Assembly (NCBI GenBank): GCA_020637295.1
Contig: JACJWF010000002.1
Location: forward strand, 1 to 64,000
DNA length: 64,000 bases
Source of the DNA: Acidimicrobiaceae bacterium
GTDB taxonomy: Bacteria > Actinomycetota > Acidimicrobiia > Acidimicrobiales > Ilumatobacteraceae
Direction of reading: 5' to 3'
Shown here: positions 8,254 through 16,630 of the stretch, one piece after another
How the letters are laid out: each line of letters begins with the position of its first letter
Numbering within the stretch: position 1 is the stretch's first letter
Made by a program: the position numbers and the translations under genes
The notes under the pieces: generated by a model
The model's input: the letters and a program-made list of their open reading frames with translations, nothing else
Told to the model about the DNA's origin: nothing
Databases searched by the model: none

Positions 8254-10323
8254 ATGCTGACCGTCGGCATCGTTCTCCTTGTTGTCATCGTTCTCCTGCT
8301 GCTCGTCGTGCTGCGGTCCTTCCACAGCATCGGCCCCAGCGAGATCGGTCTGGTCAACAAGCGCCTGGCTCGCCGCAGCCTGGCCGAGGGCAACCCGGTC
8401 GCGCTGCGCGGTGAGGCAGGCTTCCAGGCCCGGCTGCTGATGCCCGGCCTGAGGTTCAAGCTGTGGCCCGTCTACGGCGTCACCAAGCACCCGTGGGTGC
8501 AGGTTCCCGCAGGGGAGATCGGTGTGGTCATCGCCCAGGTGGGCGCGCCCCTGCCGATCGGCGCCAAGAGCGCCATCTACCACGAGGAGTTCGGCAACTT
8601 CAGCTCGCTCGAGGCGTTCCTTGCCAATGGTGGGCAGAAGGGCGTCCAGCGCCCGGTGCTCCCTCCGGGCACGCTGGTGCCGGTGCACCCCGCAGCGTTC
8701 CTCGTCATCACCCCGCACCGTGTCTACGGCATGCCGGTGAGCAGCGAACTGAAGGCGCTCTCCACCGGCCGCGGTGGCCTCTCGCCCGCTGCCTTCGGCC
8801 TCGCGCCGGAGCAGCTGGAGGTCACCGTGATCGCCCCCAGGGGCACCACGGACATGGTCGGCATCGTGACGACGCTGGAAGGCGAGCCGCTGCCCAGCGG
8901 CGACATCGCCAGCCGGCTGGGTGGCTTCGACGACGTGGCGGCCATGCAGGGCCAGGCGGTCTCCGACGCGGAGATCATCGACACCCTGCTCGGCAGCAAG
9001 AACACGCTGCACAACAACTACCAGGACTTCCAGGCCTTCGTCACCCATGGTGGCCGCATCGGCCTGCAGCACGACCCCCTGCTCTACGGCGCCTACCTCC
9101 TCAACCCGTTCCTCGTGAGCGTGGAGATGGTGCCGATGCTGGTGGTCCGGCAGGGCGAAGTGGCGGTCATCAAGAGCTTCGTCGGCCTGCCCACCCTGGA
9201 CACGTCGGGCAGCGAGTTCAAGTTCGGGTCAATCGTCCGGCCGGGGCGTCGTGGCATCTGGCAGGAGCCACTGCGCACCGGCAAGTACCCGATCAACCCG
9301 CGCATCTACGCCGCCGAACTGGTCCCCACCAGCATCCTCACCCTCAACTGGGCGACGTCGGTCAGCCAGGCCCACAACCTGGATGCCCAACTGAGCCCGA
9401 TCGAGGGCAAGAGCCGTGAGGGCTTCGTCTTCCGCATCGATCTGCAGGTGCAGATCCACGTCAGCGACACCAAGGCACCGAAGGTGATCTCCATGGTCGG
9501 CACGATGGCCAACCTGGTCAACGAGGTGCTCCAGTCCGCAGTGGGCAACCACTTCCGCAACACCCTGCAGCGGCTCGAAGCAGTTCGCTTCATCGAGACC
9601 CGCGACGAGGTGCAGCAGGCGGCGCTGGAAGCCATCACCGGCTACCTCGCCAGCTACGAGGTGGAGACCCGCGGCGTCTACATCCAGGACGTCGTGTTCC
9701 CCACCGAACTGGTGAAGGTGCTGACGGAGCGGGAGATCGCCCGCCAGGAGAAGGCCACGTTCCACGAGCAGCGCGAAGCGCAGCACGCCCGGATCGAGGT
9801 CGAGAAGGCACGCGGCACCGCGGAGATGCAGGGCCAGCTGGCCAGCAGCCAGGTGAGCATCGAGATCAACCGCAACGCAGCGGAGGCACGGGCTGAGCAG
9901 GCCCGTGGCGAGGCGGCGTTCGTGGAGACGACGGCACGCGCCGAGGCCACCAAGGTGGAAGTCCTCGGTCGGGCCGACGCCACCAGGGTCCAGGTGCTCG
10001 GCGAGGCCGAGGCCAGCAAGGTGCAGAACGTCGGTGCCGCCGAGGCCAGCCGCGCCGAAGCGGTCGGCCTCGCCGAGGCGAAGGCCGCGGAGGCACTGGG
10101 CCTGGCCAGGGCGCAGGGCTTCGAGGCCCAGAAGGAGGCGTTGGGGCCGGCGGCGACTGCGGTCGTGGCCGCGATCAATGCCATCGCCGAGGGTGGCGTC
10201 AACGTCATGCCCGAGGTGCTGGTAGCCGGCGGTGGCGCCGGCAGCATCGAGGGCCTGGCGGCCTCCCTCATCAAGCGGCTCGGTACTTCACCCGCTCCGG
10301 CGGGTGACACCCCGGCTGCCTGA
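8254..10323 (+). CDS. SPFH/band 7 (flotillin-like) membrane protein, long form
   Basis: A 689-residue protein, clearly longer than typical flotillins. A single N-terminal membrane segment (LTVGIVLLVVIVLLLLVVL) is followed by two copies of a beta-rich pre-SPFH unit (VPAGEIGVVIAQVG near 80 and VRQGEVAVIKSFVG near 300). The SPFH core (about 360-500, FVFRIDLQVQIHV to VETRGVYIQDVVFP) comes next, then an Ala/Glu-rich coiled coil with repeated AEA units (about 500-630) and a Gly-rich end. Such proteins oligomerise on membranes and organise lipid microdomains. Start is fixed by AAGGAGG five to seven bases upstream. It has its own promoter and a hairpin terminator, so it is probably monocistronic. Confidence 0.88.
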   Translation: MLTVGIVLLVVIVLLLLVVLRSFHSIGPSEIGLVNKRLARRSLAEGNPVALRGEAGFQARLLMPGLRFKLWPVYGVTKHPWVQVPAGEIGVVIAQVGAPLPIGAKSAIYHEEFGNFSSLEAFLANGGQKGVQRPVLPPGTLVPVHPAAFLVITPHRVYGMPVSSELKALSTGRGGLSPAAFGLAPEQLEVTVIAPRGTTDMVGIVTTLEGEPLPSGDIASRLGGFDDVAAMQGQAVSDAEIIDTLLGSKNTLHNNYQDFQAFVTHGGRIGLQHDPLLYGAYLLNPFLVSVEMVPMLVVRQGEVAVIKSFVGLPTLDTSGSEFKFGSIVRPGRRGIWQEPLRTGKYPINPRIYAAELVPTSILTLNWATSVSQAHNLDAQLSPIEGKSREGFVFRIDLQVQIHVSDTKAPKVISMVGTMANLVNEVLQSAVGNHFRNTLQRLEAVRFIETRDEVQQAALEAITGYLASYEVETRGVYIQDVVFPTELVKVLTEREIARQEKATFHEQREAQHARIEVEKARGTAEMQGQLASSQVSIEINRNAAEARAEQARGEAAFVETTARAEATKVEVLGRADATRVQVLGEAEASKVQNVGAAEASRAEAVGLAEAKAAEALGLARAQGFEAQKEALGPAATAVVAAINAIAEGGVNVMPEVLVAGGGAGSIEGLAASLIKRLGTSPAPAGDTPAA

Positions 10324-10330
10324 GCAGCGC

Positions 10331-10363
10331 AACGGGCGCCGTCACGATGTGGCGGCGCCCGTT
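10331..10363 (+). terminator. Hairpin terminator after the SPFH gene
   Basis: Perfect 11-bp stem AACGGGCGCCG / CGGCGCCCGTT with an 11-base loop, starting seven bases after the stop codon. No long T-run follows, as is common in high-G+C genomes. Confidence 0.7.
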
Positions 10364-10370
10364 CGCGGTG

Positions 10371-10386
10371 ATACCCTCCGGGGTAT
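10371..10386 (+). promoter_or_regulatory. 16-bp palindrome over -10 and start codon (CsoR-operator-like)
   Basis: ATACCCTCCGGGGTAT has perfect 6-bp arms around TCCG. It contains a TACCCT -10 hexamer (10372-10377) and ends inside the ATG at 10385, so a bound protein would block initiation of a leaderless message. The form resembles operators of copper/persulfide-sensing CsoR-family repressors, but no csoR gene is seen here. Confidence 0.45.
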
Positions 10387-10603
10387 GTGTCGCCGAGTGA
10401 CCTGTCGCAAGTGTGGGAAGCCCAGCTGGGCCGGATGTGGGGCCCACGTGGAGCACGTGCTGGCCGACGTGCCGCGCGCCCAACGCTGCAAGTGCCACGA
10501 GACGCCGGCCAAGGTGGCCGCCAAGTCCAAGGTGAAGGCCGCTGCCGCGCCGCCGCCCCCGACCACAGCGTTCGGACGGTTCAAGGACTGGCTGAAGAAG
10601 TAG
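10385..10603 (+). CDS. Small Cys/His-rich protein, probable metal-binding
   Basis: 72 residues beginning MCRRVTCRKCGKPSWAGCGA, with CxxC, further Cys and His (HVEHV) and CKCH, then a basic Ala/Pro linker and FGRFKDWLKK. Similar very small proteins with a TCxxCGKxxWxGCG core are conserved but uncharacterised; zinc or copper binding is an inference from the Cys/His pattern. The ATG lies seven bases after a TACCCT hexamer within a palindrome. Its 3' end overlaps the convergent GGDEF-EAL gene by 23 bases. Confidence 0.7.
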   Translation: MCRRVTCRKCGKPSWAGCGAHVEHVLADVPRAQRCKCHETPAKVAAKSKVKAAAAPPPPTTAFGRFKDWLKK

Positions 10604-12875
10604 CCCCGGAGGTCCGCAGGCCCGGGAAGTGCCCCAGCCGCTCCAGCGCCGCCACCGTGCTGCGCATCGCGTCGGGCGGCACCGGATGGCTGATGAGGAA
10701 GCCCTGGGCCTTCATGCAGCCGAGGTCGCTCAGCACCTGCAACTGGTGCACGCTCTCCACCCCTTCGGCCACCATGTCCAGGCCCAGCGAGCGGCCCATG
10801 GCGACGATGGTGCGCACCAGGCTGCGGTCGTTGGGGTTGTCGGCCACGCCGTGGACGAACGCCCGGTCGATCTTGATCCGCTGCAGCGGGAACTTCTGCA
10901 GCAGCGACAGCGACGAGTAGCCGGTGCCGAAGTCGTCCAGCGCGACGCGCACGCCGAGGGAGCGCAGGCGGCGCAGGGTGTTGAGCGCCAGCTCCGGCTC
11001 GGCGATCATCACGCTCTCGGTGACCTCCAGCCAGAGCAACTGGGGCGCCACGCCGGAACGGGTGAGCGCCTCGCTGACGATGGCCGGAAAGTTGGTGTCG
11101 CTGAGCTGACGGGGGGAGACGTTGACGGACATCGTCGCCGACGGGCTGCACACCCCGTCGTCGATCCACCGGCGCAGTTGGCCCAGCGCTTCCAGCAGCG
11201 CCCAGGAGCCGATCGGCACGATGGTGCCCGTGTCCTCGGCGATCGGGATGAACTCGGCGGGGGAGACGATGGTGCCGTCGCTCTGCTGCCAGCGCATGAG
11301 GGCCTCGAAGCCCACCACGTCGCCGGACTGCAGGTCGAGGATCGGCTGGTGGAACAGCCGTAGCTCGCGGCGATCCAGCGCCCGGTAGAGCGCGGTCTCC
11401 ACGGCCAGGCGGTGGGCGACCCGCTCGTGCATGCTCTCGTCGTACACGGCCACGCAGTTGCGACCGGCGTCCTTGGCCCGGTACATCGCCGTGTCTGCGT
11501 GGCGCACGAGGTCCTCGGCGGAGGTGCTGGAGGTCGGGCTGATCTCGGCCACGCCGATGCTGGCGGTGACGAACACGTCGCCCTGGCTGAGCGCCAGCGG
11601 CTCGCGGAAGACGGCCAGCAGGCGCTCGGCGAGCGCCATCGAGGCACCTTGGGAGCGCGAGGCGGGGTCCAGCACCACGTACTCGTCGCCGGACAGGCGG
11701 GCGACGGTGGCGGCGTCGGGCACGGCGTTGAGCAGGCGGCGGGCGACGGTGACCAGCACCTCGTCGCCGGCGGCATGGCCCAGGGAGTCGTTGATGTTCT
11801 TGAACCGGTCGAGGTCCACGAAGAACAGGGTGGGGTGGACCTCGGCACTCCACGACGTGCGCAACAGGTCGTTGATGTGGCCGAGGAGCACGCTGCGGTT
11901 GGGCAGCCCGGTGAGCGGGTCGGTCTGGGCGCCGTGGAGCAGTTCGGCGCGGGCGCGGGTGTTGGCCCGCACGGCGCCCAACACCCGCAGGGTGACGGTG
12001 CTGGCCAGGGCGATGGCCGACAGGAAGCGGACGATGCGGTCGGCGCCGTCGTTCGGGCTGGTGAGCGCGAGGACCACCACGGGGACGACGAGCGAGCCGA
12101 TGACCACGAACAGCCGGCCGAGGCCGTCCACCTTCACGTCGGCCTGGGGGCGCGACAGGTCGGGGAAGCTGCGGTGGAGGAACGCGGCGCTGGCGCTGAA
12201 GTAGCCGAACGTGTAGAGCGGCAGGATCCACCGCTCGCTGGACGCCGACAGGTGACCGGCGTCCATCAGCGAGTACAGGAGGTCGCCGACCATGTTGCTG
12301 GCCAGGGCGGCGACGATCATCCAGATGGCCGGCGGCCGGCTGCGATGGGCCAGCACCACCACCACGACCAGGAAGATGACCACGCTGGTGGTGGGCTGGT
12401 AGAGACCGTAGAGGAAGATGCCCAGCGCCCGCTGCTTGCTGCGCTCGGCGATGGGCTGCACGAGCATGGCCCAGCTGGCGATCCAGCTGCCGAGCGCCAC
12501 GATCGCCGCGTCGCCGGTGAGCGCGGCGGTGGCCTTCGGCACGCTGTGGCGCAGCAGCACGGCGAGTGCGGCCACCAGCGACCCGGCCCCGCACAGGGCC
12601 AGCACCACCGAGACCGGGTTCTCCCAGCTGGGGGCGCCGCCGGACACCACCTGCTCGCCGGCGAAGAAGGCACCGACCGCCACGAAGAAGGCGATCAGCC
12701 GCCAGGGCAGGTCGTTGATCCGCCGGGCGACGAGAAGGGTGGGGAAGATCTGGAGCGCGGCGACCATGTAGAGGAGGTCGCGAACAGAGCTCGAAGGCGC
12801 GGCGAAACCCACCAGCGTGAGCACCCCGCCGAAGGCGAGGTACCAGGTACTCAGGAGCGCGCCTGCCCGCTTCAC
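10581..12875 (-). CDS. Membrane GGDEF-EAL cyclic-di-GMP enzyme
   Basis: 764 residues. The first roughly 300 form multiple hydrophobic helices, probably a membrane sensor. Then come a GGDEF domain (DPLTGLPNRSVL, FFVDLDRFKNIND) whose signature reads SGDEY, and an EAL domain with GFEALMRW, NVSPRQL, LEVTESV, LDDFGTGYSSL and KIDRAFV. The EAL residues needed for metal and c-di-GMP hydrolysis look intact. The altered GGDEF motif may reduce cyclase activity, leaving a regulatory or weak catalytic role. Net phosphodiesterase function is an inference. Start is GTG 12875 with GAGGAGG just upstream. No inhibitory RxxD site is visible before the GGDEF motif. Confidence 0.9.
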   Translation of the reverse strand: MKRAGALLSTWYLAFGGVLTLVGFAAPSSSVRDLLYMVAALQIFPTLLVARRINDLPWRLIAFFVAVGAFFAGEQVVSGGAPSWENPVSVVLALCGAGSLVAALAVLLRHSVPKATAALTGDAAIVALGSWIASWAMLVQPIAERSKQRALGIFLYGLYQPTTSVVIFLVVVVVLAHRSRPPAIWMIVAALASNMVGDLLYSLMDAGHLSASSERWILPLYTFGYFSASAAFLHRSFPDLSRPQADVKVDGLGRLFVVIGSLVVPVVVLALTSPNDGADRIVRFLSAIALASTVTLRVLGAVRANTRARAELLHGAQTDPLTGLPNRSVLLGHINDLLRTSWSAEVHPTLFFVDLDRFKNINDSLGHAAGDEVLVTVARRLLNAVPDAATVARLSGDEYVVLDPASRSQGASMALAERLLAVFREPLALSQGDVFVTASIGVAEISPTSSTSAEDLVRHADTAMYRAKDAGRNCVAVYDESMHERVAHRLAVETALYRALDRRELRLFHQPILDLQSGDVVGFEALMRWQQSDGTIVSPAEFIPIAEDTGTIVPIGSWALLEALGQLRRWIDDGVCSPSATMSVNVSPRQLSDTNFPAIVSEALTRSGVAPQLLWLEVTESVMIAEPELALNTLRRLRSLGVRVALDDFGTGYSSLSLLQKFPLQRIKIDRAFVHGVADNPNDRSLVRTIVAMGRSLGLDMVAEGVESVHQLQVLSDLGCMKAQGFLISHPVPPDAMRSTVAALERLGHFPGLRTSGATSSASP

Positions 12876-12889
12876 GTGCCTCCTCGCAT

Positions 12890-12908
12890 GGGTGGAGACT
12901 ATCCACCC
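12890..12908. promoter_or_regulatory. Inverted repeat upstream of the GGDEF-EAL gene
   Basis: GGGTGGA-GACTA-TCCACCC, perfect 7-bp arms, 15 bases before the GTG at 12875. Its location between the divergent genes suggests an operator or a 5' leader hairpin. Confidence 0.4.
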
Positions 12909-13015
12909 TTTGCCCTCAGGGCCGTGCTTATGCTAACCGCATGACCCGTATTTCGCGCAAGGGGCAGTCAAGACAGCACCGCGCGTGGCAATCGTTGCCT
13001 GTGGAGGGATGACGG

Positions 13016-13669
13016 GTGTTCGTCACCCGGCACACGCCGGTCGCCGACATCGCCCTGAGCGATCGCCTGTGGCGCCTCTACGAGGCGGCCTACGGCACCG
13101 TGGTCGCCCAATCGCCCACCCACGAGATGCTCTTCCGGCACGAGTTCGACGACGCACTCGCCGACCCGGGCAACCGGCTGTGGGTGTTGTGGGACGACGA
13201 GGACCCCGTGGCCATGATCCTCATCGCCACCCAGATCGGGTCCACCCGCTACCTCAGCGACGCCTACTTCGTGCGGGCCTTCCCGTCGCACCAGACCAGG
13301 GGTGCCGTCCACTACATCATGTGGCTGGTGGTGCACCCGGCTGTGGCGGCCAGGGGGGCGATCATCCGCCTCGCCCGCGAGGTGCTCCAGCGCGAAGCCG
13401 AGGACGGGGCGCTGCTGGTCTTCGACGCGCCGGAGATCCACCAGCCCGGTGTGGACGGCGGCTTCGCCGAGATGATGGACCGGCTGGTCCGATCGTTCGT
13501 CGGGCAGGCCAGGGTGCAGCACATCGGCACCCAGTACTACTTCGCCGTGGACCTCGCCGCGGCCGGTGCAGCAGACGGCGCCGGGGCCGGCCATGCCGCC
13601 GACCAAGGGGCCGACCAAGGGGCCGACGGGGCCGCCGCCAGCGGGCACCGCTCGATGGCCGAGCGCTGA
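13016..13669 (+). CDS. Hypothetical protein, possibly acyltransferase-like fold
   Basis: 217 residues from a GTG with GGAGGG about six bases upstream. The core (about 1-185) alternates strands and helices (LWVLWDDEDPVAMILIATQI, HYIMWLVVHPAVAARGAIIR) in a way that could fit a GNAT-like fold, but no acetyl-CoA P-loop is clear, so I assign no function. The last 35 residues are low-complexity Ala/Gly/Asp and include a 12-bp DNA tandem duplication (13599-13622) encoding ADQG twice. It sits upstream of phoH, which has its own possible -10 (TACCGT, 13711-13716). Confidence 0.6.
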   Translation: MFVTRHTPVADIALSDRLWRLYEAAYGTVVAQSPTHEMLFRHEFDDALADPGNRLWVLWDDEDPVAMILIATQIGSTRYLSDAYFVRAFPSHQTRGAVHYIMWLVVHPAVAARGAIIRLAREVLQREAEDGALLVFDAPEIHQPGVDGGFAEMMDRLVRSFVGQARVQHIGTQYYFAVDLAAAGAADGAGAGHAADQGADQGADGAAASGHRSMAER

Positions 13670-13732
13670 CCCGTCGCGCCGGAATGGTGTGACGGCGGCC
13701 AACGGTTCGCTACCGTATGGCCGAATGAGTCC

Positions 13733-14731
13733 ATGTCCGGGCACCCACGCATGACCTCACTTGCCCATTCGTCCTCGGTCGTCGTCCCTGGTGCGCACCT
13801 CATGGCGGCGCTGGTGGGTCAGCGCGACACCCATCTTCGGACCATCGAGGCCGCTTTTCCCGACGCCCGCATCGTCGTGCGTGGCAACGAGATCCACCTC
13901 GACGGGCCGCAGGCCGCCGTCGCCGCCCGCCTGTGCGAGGAACTGGTCCAACTGCTCCAGCAGGGTCATCATCTGGACGACGCCACGCTGCGCCGCAGCA
14001 TCGACATGGTCCTGGCCGACGAGCGGCCCAGCAGGGTGCTCACCGACGAGATCCTCCGGGGCACGAAGGGCCGCCCGGTGCGGCCGAAGACGGCCGGCCA
14101 GAAGCGCTATGTGGACGCCATGCGCGCCAACGTCATCACCTTCGGCCTCGGGCCGGCGGGCACCGGCAAGAGCTGGTTGGCCGTGGCGATGGCCGTGCAG
14201 GCCCTGCAGGCCAAGCAGGTGCAGCGGATCATCCTCACCCGCCCGGCGGTGGAGGCCGGCGAGCGGCTGGGGTTCCTCCCCGGCGACCTGATGGCCAAGA
14301 TCGACCCGTACCTGCGGCCGCTGTACGACGCGCTGTACGACATGGTGGAGCCCGATGGGGCGCAGAAGCTGCTGGAGCGCCAGGCCGTGGAGGTGGCGCC
14401 ACTCGCGTTCATGCGCGGCCGCACGCTGAACAACAGCTTCATCATCCTCGACGAGGCGCAGAACGCCACCCCGGAGCAGATGAAGATGTTCCTCACCCGG
14501 ATTGGCTTCGGCTCGCGAGTGGTGGTCACGGGCGACACCACCCAGATCGACGTGCCCGACGGCCGCAGTGGCCTGCTCGGCCTGGAGCGCACGCTGCAGG
14601 GCATCGACGGGTTGGCATTCGTGCACCTCGGCGCCGGCGACGTGGTGCGCCACAAGATCGTGGCCGACATCGTCGCGGCCTACGAGCGCGCCGAACCTGT
14701 TGCCGGCCGGCCGAAAGGCCGACATGGTTGA
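13733..14731 (+). CDS. phoH: PhoH-family P-loop ATPase
   Basis: 332 residues with Walker A GPAGTGKSW, Walker B-type FIILDEAQNATPEQMKMF and sensor VVTGDTTQIDVP, as in PhoH/YbeZ proteins. An N-terminal KH-like segment (about 30-90) precedes the ATPase. In bacteria it works with YbeY in RNA metabolism, and the ybeY gene overlaps its end by eight bases. ATG 13733 is taken as start; ATG 13751 (MTSLAHSS) is also possible. An imperfect hairpin around a TACCGT hexamer lies at 13696-13723. Confidence 0.93.
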   Translation: MSGHPRMTSLAHSSSVVVPGAHLMAALVGQRDTHLRTIEAAFPDARIVVRGNEIHLDGPQAAVAARLCEELVQLLQQGHHLDDATLRRSIDMVLADERPSRVLTDEILRGTKGRPVRPKTAGQKRYVDAMRANVITFGLGPAGTGKSWLAVAMAVQALQAKQVQRIILTRPAVEAGERLGFLPGDLMAKIDPYLRPLYDALYDMVEPDGAQKLLERQAVEVAPLAFMRGRTLNNSFIILDEAQNATPEQMKMFLTRIGFGSRVVVTGDTTQIDVPDGRSGLLGLERTLQGIDGLAFVHLGAGDVVRHKIVADIVAAYERAEPVAGRPKGRHG

Positions 14732-15320
14732 GCGCCCCCGACCACGCACCGCGGCGAAGCCGCGGATCGGTGGTGACGGAGAGCCCGAGGTGTTCTGCGC
14801 GGACGAGCAGGCCGACCTGGTGGTCGACCTCACCCGTTGGCAGGCACTGGCCACCCAGGTGCTACACGCCGAAGGGGTGCGCGGCCTGGCCGAGCTGTCA
14901 CTGATCTTCGTCAACGAGGCGGAGATCACCGAGCTCAACGCGGAGTACATGGGCAAGGAGGGTCCCACCGACGTGCTGTCGTTCCCGATCGACGCGGTGG
15001 AGGCAGACATCGTGCTGCACGCCGCCCCGCCCAGCCGCGGCCCGGACCGGTCGCCGCCCGACCCGGGGGACATGCCGCTGCTGCTCGGCGACGTCGTCAT
15101 CTGCCCCGCCGTGGCCGCGGCGCAGGCACCCGACCACGCCGGCACGGTGGACGACGAACTGGCCCTGCTGGTGGTGCACGGTGTGCTCCATGTGCTCGGC
15201 TACGACCACGCGGAGCCCGACGAGACGGCAGCGATGCGCGCCCGTGAACTGGCGCTGCTGCAGGAGTACCACTGGGGCGGCGAGGTGCCCGCCGGCTTCC
15301 GACAGGACCAACCCGAATGA
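14724..15320 (+). CDS. ybeY: Endoribonuclease YbeY (16S rRNA maturation)
   Basis: 198 residues with the zinc signature HGVLHVLGYDHAEPD (H-x3-H-x5-H) and the upstream NEAEITELNAEYMGKEGPTDV block typical of UPF0054. It is a single-strand-specific metal-dependent RNase acting in 16S rRNA 3' maturation and ribosome quality control. The N-terminus carries about 25 extra basic residues. It lies in a tight operon: it overlaps phoH by eight bases, and its stop shares ATGA with the following CNNM gene. Confidence 0.93.
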   Translation: MVERPRPRTAAKPRIGGDGEPEVFCADEQADLVVDLTRWQALATQVLHAEGVRGLAELSLIFVNEAEITELNAEYMGKEGPTDVLSFPIDAVEADIVLHAAPPSRGPDRSPPDPGDMPLLLGDVVICPAVAAAQAPDHAGTVDDELALLVVHGVLHVLGYDHAEPDETAAMRARELALLQEYHWGGEVPAGFRQDQPE

Positions 15321-16624
15321 TCGCCGCATCCTTCAACAACGTCGATCTCCTCATGCTGCTGGCGATCTTCGTGCTGCTCGTCTTCCTCATCTTCCTCGCC
15401 GTGGCGGAGATGGGCCTGTCGCGGATGACCCGGCCGCGGGCTGCGTCCCTGGCCGATCAGGGGCACAAGGCCGGCAAGTCGCTGAAGCGCCTGGTGGAGG
15501 AGCCCGAGCGCTGGGTGAACCCGGTGCTGCTCACCGTCAACACGTTCCAGACCGTGCAGGCGACACTCACCGGCATCGTCGCCGGGCGGATGTTCGGCGC
15601 CGTGGGCGTGATCGTCGGCGTGGTGCTCAACGTCGTCGTCTTCTTCGTGCTGGCCGAAGCCGTGCCGAAGACCTACGCCGTCCTGTACCCGCAGCGGGCA
15701 GCGCTGATCTCCGCTCGGCCCGTGTCCGCCCTGGTCGCCTTCCCGCCCCTGCGATGGGTGTCGCACGGCCTCATCAAGTTCACCAACGTCATCGTCAAGG
15801 GCAAGGGGCTGGAGCAGGGGCCGTTCGTCAGCGAGCAGGAACTGCTCGGCATCGTCGAGGGCGCGGTCGAGGACGAGGTGATCGAGGAGGAAGAGCGCGA
15901 GCTCATCGAGAGCATCATCGAGTTCGGCGACACCGTTGCCCGCGAGGTCATGGTGCCCCGCCCGGACATCATCACGGTGATGCACACGGCAACGGTCACC
16001 GAAGCGCTGGACGTGGGGATCGGGCACGGCTACAGCCGCCTCCCGGTGGTCAACAGCGAGGACGACGACGACGTGCTGGGTGTGGCCTACACCAAGGACC
16101 TCATGCGCGCGGAGCGCGAGGGTGACGGCACCCGCCCGGTGACGGACTTCGTCCGCGCCGTCCACTTCGTGCCGGAGAACAAGCCGGTCAGCCGGCTGAT
16201 GCGCGAGATGCAGGCGGAGAAGTTCCACGTCGCGCTGGTGGCCGACGAGTACGGCGCGCTGGCCGGGCTGATCACGCTGGAGGACTGCCTGGAGGAACTG
16301 GTCGGCGAGATCATCGACGAGCACGACGAGGAAGCCGCCGAAGTGCAGGCGCTGGAGGACGGCTCGTTCCTCGTCGACGGCGGCATGTCGATCGACGACC
16401 TCAACGACCTGCTCGGGGTGACGATCCCCGACGACGACTGGGACACGGTCGCCGGCTTCCTGTTCAACACGCTGGAGCATGTGCCGGATCCCGGCGAGTA
16501 CGTCGTGCACGACGGGTGGCGCTTCGCCGCCGACGAGATCGAGGGCCGCCGCATCCGCCGGGTGCGGGTGACGCTGGAGCCCGACCGGCCCAGCGAGCCC
16601 GACGACGACGGCGACGACGACTAG
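15317..16624 (+). CDS. CNNM/CorC (hemolysin-family) transporter-associated protein
   Basis: 435 residues. A DUF21/CNNM membrane domain occupies about 1-180 (LLMLLAIFVLLVFLIFLAV and two to three further helices). A CBS pair follows (REVMVPRPDIITVM, VADEYGALAGLITLEDCLEE), then a CorC_HlyC C-terminal domain (DGGMSIDDLNDLLG, DTVAGFLFNTL) and an Asp-rich tail. Family members act in magnesium/cobalt homeostasis. Third gene of the phoH-ybeY operon, as in many Actinomycetota. Poly-acidic stretches (EDDDDV, DDDGDDD) are notable. Confidence 0.9.
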   Translation: MIAASFNNVDLLMLLAIFVLLVFLIFLAVAEMGLSRMTRPRAASLADQGHKAGKSLKRLVEEPERWVNPVLLTVNTFQTVQATLTGIVAGRMFGAVGVIVGVVLNVVVFFVLAEAVPKTYAVLYPQRAALISARPVSALVAFPPLRWVSHGLIKFTNVIVKGKGLEQGPFVSEQELLGIVEGAVEDEVIEEEERELIESIIEFGDTVAREVMVPRPDIITVMHTATVTEALDVGIGHGYSRLPVVNSEDDDDVLGVAYTKDLMRAEREGDGTRPVTDFVRAVHFVPENKPVSRLMREMQAEKFHVALVADEYGALAGLITLEDCLEELVGEIIDEHDEEAAEVQALEDGSFLVDGGMSIDDLNDLLGVTIPDDDWDTVAGFLFNTLEHVPDPGEYVVHDGWRFAADEIEGRRIRRVRVTLEPDRPSEPDDDGDDD

Positions 16625-16630
16625 GCGCGG

